From positions 1 through 10,609 of the forward strand of contig CAZKUN010000297.1 of NCBI GenBank assembly GCA_964555935.1: a stretch of 10,609 nucleotides of DNA, given 5' to 3'. The position numbers were made by a program, and so were the translations under genes. Of the stretch, positions 1 through 4,095 are shown one piece after another. The notes under the pieces were generated by a model that saw nothing but the letters and a program-made list of their open reading frames with translations, was not told where the DNA came from and did not search any database. The first letter of the stretch is position 1. Every line of letters begins with the position of its first letter. The DNA is from CAZKUN01 sp964555935 (lineage in GTDB: Bacteria > Armatimonadota > Zipacnadia > Zipacnadales > VGFC01).

Positions 1-117
1 GGTTGGATCGAGGTCGATATGGGCCAGTTCCAGGCGACCGTCAATGCCGTGCCCGCACGGACCGAGATCGACTCGGACGTCAACGAGGGTCTGATCGTAG
101 AGTTCTACGCGCGCTAA
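1..117 (+). CDS. rpsD: 30S ribosomal protein S4, C-terminal end (partial)
   Basis: Reading frame 1 is open from the window edge to a TAA stop and gives 38 residues, beginning GWIEVDMGQF and ending LIVEFYAR. This matches the C-terminus of ribosomal protein S4, which typically has a short beta region followed by a charged stretch and an IVE-(F/L)-YS-(R/K) ending. S4 is a primary 16S rRNA-binding protein of the small subunit and, in several bacteria, represses its own operon. Its place directly before rpoA agrees with the common order rpsD-rpoA-rplQ. The start and the RNA-binding S4 domain lie outside the window. The call rests on the ending motif and on context, which together are convincing despite the short length. 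Confidence 0.9.
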   Translation, partial: GWIEVDMGQFQATVNAVPARTEIDSDVNEGLIVEFYAR

Positions 118-123
118 CCCGGA

Positions 124-151
124 CGCATGCGGGCGTGTCGGCCCGCATGCG
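124..151 (+). promoter_or_regulatory. Strong stem-loop between rpsD and rpoA
   Basis: Bases 124-134 pair perfectly with 141-151 (11 bp, GC-rich) around the 6-base loop GTGTCG. It starts 6 bases after the rpsD stop and lies about 97 bases before the rpoA start. No T-run follows, so it does not look like a classical intrinsic terminator. It could be an attenuator, an RNA-processing or stability element, or a protein-binding leader. The palindrome GCATGC occurs in both arms (125-130, 145-150) and again at 186-191, which would allow alternative pairing. The structure is seen in the sequence; its role is inferred. Confidence 0.55.
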
Positions 152-233
152 CGTCGCTGTCGATGAGAAGCGAGTGGCAGTCGTCGCATGCACCACAGGC
201 GCCAGGTGGCAGAAGGCCTGGTTGAGTGGACGC

Positions 234-239
234 GAGGAG
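234..239 (+). promoter_or_regulatory. Ribosome-binding site of rpoA
   Basis: GAGGAG lies 8 bases before the ATG at 248 and decides the start of rpoA. The frame is open further upstream to an ATG at 188, but that codon has no Shine-Dalgarno sequence, and the 20 extra residues do not resemble the N-terminus of RpoA. Confidence 0.75.
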
Positions 240-247
240 ACGTGCAA

Positions 248-1294
248 ATGCAAGAAACGTTGAAGCCCGCCATCCATCCGTTGCAGGTCACCGAGACCTA
301 CGGCAAGTTCACCGCCGAACCCCTTGCGAGGGGCTTCGGGCACACCCTCGGAAACTCATTCCGTCGCGTCCTGCTCTCTCATATAACGGGGGCAGCGATT
401 ACGGCGGTTCGCATCGAGGGCGCGCTGCACGAGTTCTCGACCCTTACCGGCATCTATGAGGACACGACCGAGATCATCCTGAACATCAAGGAGATCGCTA
501 TTCGGTTCGTGGAAGACGAGGCTGATGAGGACGAAGCCCCCCCCGTCGCGGCCGAGGTCGATCCCGAGGTAGACGAGCGCCGAGTCATGCGGCTCGACGC
601 CGAGGGTGAGGGCGAGGTTACCGCGGCGCAGATCAAGGTGCCGGGTGGCATCGAGATCGTCAACCCCGACCTTGTCATCGCGCACATCACCGAGGCAGAC
701 GGTACGCTCTGCATCGAGATGTGGTGCGAGCTGGGCCACGGCTACCTGCCGGTGGAAGCGCGAGACCGAGAGAAGCGTTCCGGTGACATGATCCCGATCG
801 ACGCGACATTCTCTCCCGTCACGCGCGTCAACTACGGCGTCGAGCCGACCCGTCTCGGGCACCGCACTGACCTCGACCGGCTGGTTCTGGAGGTCTGGGG
901 CGACGGCACCATGGAGCCCAAGGCGGCAGTGGCTCGCGCAGCGGATATTCTGCTCGACTACATCGGCATCTTCACCGAGAAGCGTCTTGTTGAGGCCGAG
1001 CCGACCGCCGAACCCGAGCCGGAGCCGGAGATCTCGGGCGTGTTGCAGGTTCCGATCGAGAACCTCGACTTCTCCGTCCGCACGTACAACTGCCTCAAGA
1101 AAGAGAAGATCGATACCCTCGGGATGCTCGTCGAGAACACCGAGGAAGATCTTCTGGCGATCCGCAACTTCGGGAAGCGGTCGCTCAACGAGGTCATCGA
1201 CAAGCTCGCCGACCTGGAACTGAAACTCAAGTCCATGGGCGGCGATGGGGAAGAGTTCGGCGCTGAGGAGATCGCTCTCGGCGACCAGGAATAA
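248..1294 (+). CDS. rpoA: DNA-directed RNA polymerase subunit alpha
   Basis: This is the alpha subunit of RNA polymerase, 348 residues. It dimerises to nucleate core enzyme assembly, and its C-terminal domain contacts UP-element DNA and activators. The N-terminal domain (about residues 1-240) shows the family signatures GFGHTLGNSFRRVLLS (residues 29-44), TAAQI and LVIAHIT. A linker rich in Glu-Pro (about 248-262) leads to the C-terminal helix-hairpin-helix domain (about 266-328). There VRTYNCLK keeps the DNA-contacting Arg, Asn and Cys (R278, N281, C282), and NFGKRSLNEV follows, with Arg where E. coli has K298. The chosen ATG has a GAGGAG site. The odd feature is an acidic stretch at residues 88-110 that makes the region before TAAQI about 19 residues longer than in E. 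coli RpoA as I recall it. It lies between rpsD and rplQ, as in many bacteria. Confidence 0.98.
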   Translation: MQETLKPAIHPLQVTETYGKFTAEPLARGFGHTLGNSFRRVLLSHITGAAITAVRIEGALHEFSTLTGIYEDTTEIILNIKEIAIRFVEDEADEDEAPPVAAEVDPEVDERRVMRLDAEGEGEVTAAQIKVPGGIEIVNPDLVIAHITEADGTLCIEMWCELGHGYLPVEARDREKRSGDMIPIDATFSPVTRVNYGVEPTRLGHRTDLDRLVLEVWGDGTMEPKAAVARAADILLDYIGIFTEKRLVEAEPTAEPEPEPEISGVLQVPIENLDFSVRTYNCLKKEKIDTLGMLVENTEEDLLAIRNFGKRSLNEVIDKLADLELKLKSMGGDGEEFGAEEIALGDQE

Positions 1295-1302
1295 AAGGCG
1301 CC

Positions 1303-1327
1303 CAGCCAGGCCCGATGAGGCTGGCTG
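1303..1327 (+). promoter_or_regulatory. Stem-loop in the rpoA-rplQ gap
   Basis: CAGCCAG (1303-1309) pairs with CTGGCTG (1321-1327), 7 bp. Two further CC/GG pairs are possible inside across a bulged or mismatched base. The hairpin ends 3 bases before the AAGGAG site of rplQ (1331-1336). No T-run follows, so termination is unlikely. It could tune translation or mRNA processing of rplQ. The structure is visible; the role is inferred. Confidence 0.45.
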
Positions 1328-1342
1328 AGCAAGGAGTAGACG

Positions 1343-1702
1343 ATGCGGCATCGCAAGGATCACAGGAAACTCAACCGGGCAACTGACCAGCGGCTGGCCT
1401 TGCTGAAGGGGCTTTGCGCCTCGTTGTTCCGACACGACAAGATCGAGACAACGCTCCCGAAGGCCAAGGAAGCGCGGCGTCTCGCTGATAAGCTGATCAC
1501 GCTCGCCAAGCGGGACTACAACCAGCTAGCGGCCCGCCGCCAGGTCCTGAAGTACATCCCGGATCCAGGGCTGGTCAAGCACCTGTTCGACGAGATCGCG
1601 CCGCGCTTCACCGAGCGCCCCGGCGGCTACACCCGGATCATCCGGGCGGGCATGCGCCGCGGAGACGGCGCGCAGATGGCCATTCTCGAGTTGGTTGACT
1701 AG
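1343..1702 (+). CDS. rplQ: 50S ribosomal protein L17
   Basis: A 119-residue basic protein that begins MRHRKDHRKLNR, the near-invariant start of bacterial L17 (usual MRHR...KLNR), followed by R-L-A-L-L-K-G-L and a lysine/arginine-rich helix. The C-terminal half has the L17 pattern GGYTRII and ends in AILELVD. L17 is a large-subunit protein near the peptide exit tunnel. Length is within the usual 115-130. AAGGAG at 1331-1336 sits 6 bases before the ATG. The gene follows rpoA by 48 bases, the standard neighbour in the alpha operon, and truA starts 23 bases after it. No anomalies are seen. Confidence 0.98.
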   Translation: MRHRKDHRKLNRATDQRLALLKGLCASLFRHDKIETTLPKAKEARRLADKLITLAKRDYNQLAARRQVLKYIPDPGLVKHLFDEIAPRFTERPGGYTRIIRAGMRRGDGAQMAILELVD

Positions 1703-1725
1703 TCGATACCGGCGCTGAAGGTGCC

Positions 1726-2460
1726 ATGCGAAGGCTAAAGCTGATCGTCCAGTACGACGGCACAGACTACGCGGGGTTCCAGCGCCAGCCGAATGCCGTA
1801 ACGGTTCAAGAGGTTCTCGAGGACACGATCGAGGGCTGCCTTGGCCACCCGGTCACCGTGCTGGCCTCGGGGCGGACAGATGCAGGCGTTCACGCTCTTG
1901 GCCAGGTTTGCACCATCGATACGGATGTCTCAATCCCGGTCGATAGGGCTGCGGTGGCCTTCAACGCGAAGCTGCCGCAAGACATTGCCGTGACGGCCGC
2001 TGAGCAGGTTGATCCGAGCTTCCATCCGCGGTTTGACGCTCTGTGGAAGCGATATGCATACCGAATCGTATCGCGCCCGGTTCGTTCGCCGTTCCTTGGC
2101 CGGTACGCGTGGTGCGTTCGCGACTGCCTCGATGCTCAGTTGATGGCCGATGGCGCGGCGCGCATCGAGGGACGACACGATTTCAGGAGTTTCTGCGCAT
2201 CGGGCTCGGACGTAACGGATTTTGAGCGGACGGTCCAACGGATCGAAGTTGCGCGAGACGGAGACATTGTCGAGATCTGGGTGGAGGCTGACGGCTTCCT
2301 CTACAAGATGGTCCGCAATATCGTGGGCACGCTTGTCGAGGTAGGCCGGGGCCGGATGGCGCCGGAGACGGTGGCCCAGGTAATCGCCGCTAAGGATCGC
2401 AGAGCGGCGGCGAAGACAGCGCCCCCTCAGGGGCTGAGCCTCATACGAGTGCAGTACTGA
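1726..2460 (+). CDS. truA: tRNA pseudouridine(38-40) synthase TruA
   Basis: A 244-residue enzyme that isomerises uridines 38, 39 and 40 in tRNA anticodon arms to pseudouridine, in the cytoplasm. The start RRLKLIVQYDGTDYAGFQRQ is the typical TruA N-terminus. The catalytic aspartate is D52 in SGRTDAGVHA. KRYAYRI (residues 108-114) carries the conserved active-site tyrosine region. HDFRSFC follows at 151-157, and FLYKMVRNIVGTLVEVG (191-207) is the family's C-terminal signature. The length is normal. The start is supported by GAAGG at 1717-1721, 4 bases before the ATG. It sits between rplQ and rplM, which is the arrangement in Bacillus and many other phyla and fits one transcription unit devoted to translation. 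Confidence 0.97.
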   Translation: MRRLKLIVQYDGTDYAGFQRQPNAVTVQEVLEDTIEGCLGHPVTVLASGRTDAGVHALGQVCTIDTDVSIPVDRAAVAFNAKLPQDIAVTAAEQVDPSFHPRFDALWKRYAYRIVSRPVRSPFLGRYAWCVRDCLDAQLMADGAARIEGRHDFRSFCASGSDVTDFERTVQRIEVARDGDIVEIWVEADGFLYKMVRNIVGTLVEVGRGRMAPETVAQVIAAKDRRAAAKTAPPQGLSLIRVQY

Positions 2461-2470
2461 CGGGCCAGCA

Positions 2471-2487
2471 GCCGCGAAGCGTGCGGC
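2471..2487 (+). promoter_or_regulatory. Small stem-loop in the truA-rplM gap
   Basis: GCCGC (2471-2475) pairs with GCGGC (2483-2487) around a 7-base loop. It ends just before GAAGG (2493-2497) and GGGAG (2500-2504), either of which could act as the rplM ribosome-binding site. It is short and could arise by chance in GC-rich DNA. It is listed because similar hairpins precede rplQ and rpsI. Confidence 0.3.
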
Positions 2488-2508
2488 CGATTGAAGGTCG
2501 GGAGAACC

Positions 2509-2937
2509 ATGCAAAAAACCGAGAGCTACTACACGAAGCCCGAAGAGCGCATTTGGTACACGGTCAGTGCGGCTGAAGCGCCGCTAGGCCGAGTCGCCGC
2601 GCGCATTGCCGCCGTGTTGCGGGGCAAACACAAGCCGACGTTCACGCCCCACACGGACGGCGGCGATTTTGTGGTCGTGATCAATGCCGAGGGCGCGTAC
2701 GTGACTGGCAAGAAGGACCGCCAGAAGATCTACTACCGCCACTCCGGCTACGCCGGCCACCTGAAGGAAGAGCAGTTCAGGCACCTGCACGAGCGGCGGC
2801 CGGAAGAAGTCGTCATGAGGGCCGTCAAGGGCATGCTCCCCCACAACAAGCTGGGCGCGCGCATGCTGAAGCGCCTCCGCGTGTACAAAGGCGTGGAGCA
2901 CCCGCACGACGCTCAGCAGCCGCTGCCGCTGCCATAG
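2509..2937 (+). CDS. rplM: 50S ribosomal protein L13
   Basis: A 142-residue protein, the same length as E. coli L13, which binds 23S rRNA early in large-subunit assembly. Family signatures in order are WYTVSAAEAPLGRVAARIA (residues 16-34), LRGKHKPTFTPHTDGGDFVV, AYVTGKK, YYRHSGY, RRPEEVVMRAVKGMLPHNKL and RVYKGVEHPHDAQQP. The ATG at 2509 is chosen because GGAG (2501-2504) lies 4 bases upstream and gives the usual L13 length. An in-frame TTG at 2491 would add six residues and overlaps the likely ribosome-binding region. It is paired with rpsI, 53 bases downstream, as in nearly all bacteria. Confidence 0.97.
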   Translation: MQKTESYYTKPEERIWYTVSAAEAPLGRVAARIAAVLRGKHKPTFTPHTDGGDFVVVINAEGAYVTGKKDRQKIYYRHSGYAGHLKEEQFRHLHERRPEEVVMRAVKGMLPHNKLGARMLKRLRVYKGVEHPHDAQQPLPLP

Positions 2938-2946
2938 ATGTGTAGA

Positions 2947-2971
2947 CCGCAGCCTCAAAGCAGGCTTGCGG
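2947..2971 (+). promoter_or_regulatory. Stem-loop in the rplM-rpsI gap
   Basis: CCGCA (2947-2951) plus GCCT (2952-2955) pair with AGGC (2962-2965) plus TGCGG (2967-2971). This gives nine base pairs with a single bulged T at 2966 and the loop CAAAGC. It starts 9 bases after the rplM stop and ends 4 bases before the AAGGAGG site of rpsI. No T-run follows. It may be a translation or RNA-stability element for rpsI. The fold is seen by eye; the role is inferred. Confidence 0.5.
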
Positions 2972-2975
2972 CTTC

Positions 2976-2982
2976 AAGGAGG
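2976..2982 (+). promoter_or_regulatory. Ribosome-binding site of rpsI
   Basis: A full consensus AAGGAGG sits 8 bases before a GTG codon at 2991. It decides the start of rpsI: there is no ATG at the position expected from the family, and the site's quality may offset the weaker GTG start. Confidence 0.85.
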
Positions 2983-2990
2983 ACCAACCA

Positions 2991-3377
2991 GTGGATTCGA
3001 ATTACGGAACCGGCCATCGCAAGGACGCGACAGCACGCGTCTGGCTCACGCCAGGCACGGGTCAGATCATCGTCAATGGCAAGCCGGTCGAAGTGCACCT
3101 GCCGCGCCAGAGCTTGGTTCAGCTTGTCAACCAGCCCTTCGTGGCCACAGAGACCGCGGGTAAGTTCGACGTCAGGGCCTTCGCCAAGGGCGGCGGCGTC
3201 GCCGGACAGGCGGGTGCCCTGCGGCACGGCATCGCCAAGGCTCTCGTCGAGCGCGACGAAGAGATGCGCAGTCCCCTGCGTCGGGCCGGCTATCTGACTC
3301 GCGACCCGCGAGTCAAGGAACGCAAGAAGCCCGGTCGCCACAGCGCGCGCCGTGGCAAGCAGTTCTCGAAGCGCTAA
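2991..3377 (+). CDS. rpsI: 30S ribosomal protein S9
   Basis: A 128-residue basic protein of the small-subunit head, whose C-terminal tail reaches the P-site tRNA. It starts at GTG with the typical opening YGTGHRKDATARVWL. Next come GQIIVNGKPVEVH, KFDVRAFAKGGGVAGQAGAL and RHGIAKALVE, the core S9 signature. The tail has DPRVKERKKPGRHSARR and ends QFSKR, the invariant S9 C-terminus. Length is normal. It is the last recognisable ribosomal gene of the cluster. The following lipoprotein starts 47 bases later with only a weak 5-bp hairpin (3380-3384 with 3392-3396) between, so read-through is plausible. Confidence 0.98.
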   Translation: MDSNYGTGHRKDATARVWLTPGTGQIIVNGKPVEVHLPRQSLVQLVNQPFVATETAGKFDVRAFAKGGGVAGQAGALRHGIAKALVERDEEMRSPLRRAGYLTRDPRVKERKKPGRHSARRGKQFSKR

Positions 3378-3424
3378 TCGCCCTCTAAGGCAGGGCCCGC
3401 GCCATCACCAAAGCGAGGTGAGCA

Positions 3425-3925
3425 ATGCCTGCGATGTGCAGCCTGGAAACCAAGCGGTCTTCGACGCGCCTTGGCCTGCTGACACTCGCCGGAATTGCGT
3501 TGGGCGGCCTGCTTGTAGCAGTTGGTGGGTGTGGCAGCGTCGGCGACATTGGGATGGGCGCGAGTCGGTCTGGGGTCCAGCCAGTCCGCGGCACCTACGG
3601 CACAAGCGGATATGGAAGCATGAGCGACGCCGACCTGCAGCGGCGCTTCGCGCAACTTACCAAGGCTAATGAGAAGACGGCGAAGAAGGACGGCGCCATT
3701 CTCAAAGTCCTGAAGGCGCTGCCGGACGTGCCGTCCGACACGGTGGCGACGCCCGAGAAGCGGGTGCAGGCCGAGGTCACGACCGATGTCAAGACAGTGC
3801 TGATCCAAGCGGACCGCGCCGGCGGCCAGTCAACAGTCAGTAACTTCGCCGGGGCCACGGGGAGCGCGCGGACCTACCGGACCTCCCGATACGCGCCGAA
3901 CACGTACGAAGAATACGACTACTGA
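3425..3925 (+). CDS. Small predicted lipoprotein with tyrosine-rich tail, unknown function
   Basis: A 166-residue protein that I do not recognise. The first 36 residues look like a lipoprotein signal: charged n-region (K10, R11, R15), hydrophobic core LGLLTLAGIALGGLLVAV and lipobox VGGC with the modified Cys at 36, so it is probably anchored to a membrane outside the cytoplasm. A Gly/Ser/Tyr-rich linker follows, then a charged, probably helical part (about 66-100) containing DLQRRFAQLTKANEK and KDGAILKVLKAL. The end is low-complexity and Tyr-rich (TYRTSRYAPNTYEEYDY). GAGGTG (3415-3420) lies 4 bases before the ATG; another ATG at 3434 is possible. Its closeness to rpsI suggests co-transcription with the ribosomal genes, but no functional link follows from that. 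Confidence 0.8.
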   Translation: MPAMCSLETKRSSTRLGLLTLAGIALGGLLVAVGGCGSVGDIGMGASRSGVQPVRGTYGTSGYGSMSDADLQRRFAQLTKANEKTAKKDGAILKVLKALPDVPSDTVATPEKRVQAEVTTDVKTVLIQADRAGGQSTVSNFAGATGSARTYRTSRYAPNTYEEYDY

Positions 3926-3973
3926 TTGCGCGTTCGAGATGGTGATGGATGCCACAGCAGATCGTCATGAACC

Positions 3974-4004
3974 GAGACGGCGCGCAAATACTGCGCGCCG
4001 TCTC
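3974..4004 (+). terminator. Strong 13-bp hairpin, probable transcription terminator
   Basis: GAGACGGCGCGCA (3974-3986) pairs perfectly with its reverse complement at 3992-4004 around the 5-base loop AATAC. It lies 48 bases after the stop of the lipoprotein gene and is the strongest hairpin I found in the window. The sequence after it (CGCATTTATGG) has only three Ts in a row, so the U-tract is weak. A GC-rich stem with a poor tract is still a common terminator form in GC-rich genomes. It would end the ribosomal/lipoprotein transcript. Confidence 0.6.
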
Positions 4005-4014
4005 CGCATTTATG

Positions 4015-4043
4015 GAGCGGGGAGGAAGGAACCTCCGCCGCTC
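4015..4043 (+). promoter_or_regulatory. Second strong hairpin before the 659-residue gene
   Basis: GAGCGG-GGAGG (4015-4025) pairs with CCTCC (4032-4036) and CCGCTC (4038-4043). This is 11 bp with one bulged G at 4037 and the loop AAGGAA. It starts 10 bases after the first hairpin and ends about 40 bases before the AGGAG site of the next gene. It could be a back-up terminator or a leader structure of the downstream gene. The purine-rich arm and loop resemble ribosome-binding sequence, but no start codon is suitably placed. Confidence 0.5.
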
Positions 4044-4083
4044 TCGGGGGACTAACATACTAAGCCTCGCGCGTCACCAACAT

Positions 4084-4088
4084 AGGAG
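4084..4088 (+). promoter_or_regulatory. Ribosome-binding site of the 659-residue gene
   Basis: AGGAG lies 7 bases before the ATG at 4096. The frame is open upstream to 3949, but starts there would translate through both hairpins (3974-4043) and would bury the hydrophobic signal segment 50 residues inside the protein. The site therefore decides in favour of 4096. Confidence 0.7.
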
Positions 4089-4095
4089 CCAGCCC

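Noticed and set aside
188..247. Upstream extension of rpoA to an earlier ATG
   Set aside because: The 20 extra residues do not match the RpoA N-terminus, and the ATG at 248 has GAGGAG at proper spacing.
356..1435. Long minus-strand open frame of 359 codons opposite rpoA
   Set aside because: It is the complement of the clearly real rpoA and the start of rplQ. The translation resembles no family, and long antisense frames are expected in GC-rich genes with biased third positions.
3380..3396. GCCCT/AGGGC hairpin after rpsI as a terminator
   Set aside because: The stem is only 5 bp with a 7-base loop and no T-run, too weak to end the operon; the 13-bp hairpin at 3974 is a better candidate.
4054..4062. 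AT-rich AACATACTA as a possible -10 box for the 659-residue gene
   Set aside because: No plausible -35 box lies 16-18 bases upstream, where the second hairpin arm is located; not enough for a promoter call.
3949..4095. Upstream extension of the 659-residue gene to 3949 or 4012
   Set aside because: It would translate through two strong hairpins and displace the signal peptide from the N-terminus; AGGAG at 4084-4088 supports the start at 4096. The lack of positive charge before the signal core leaves slight doubt.
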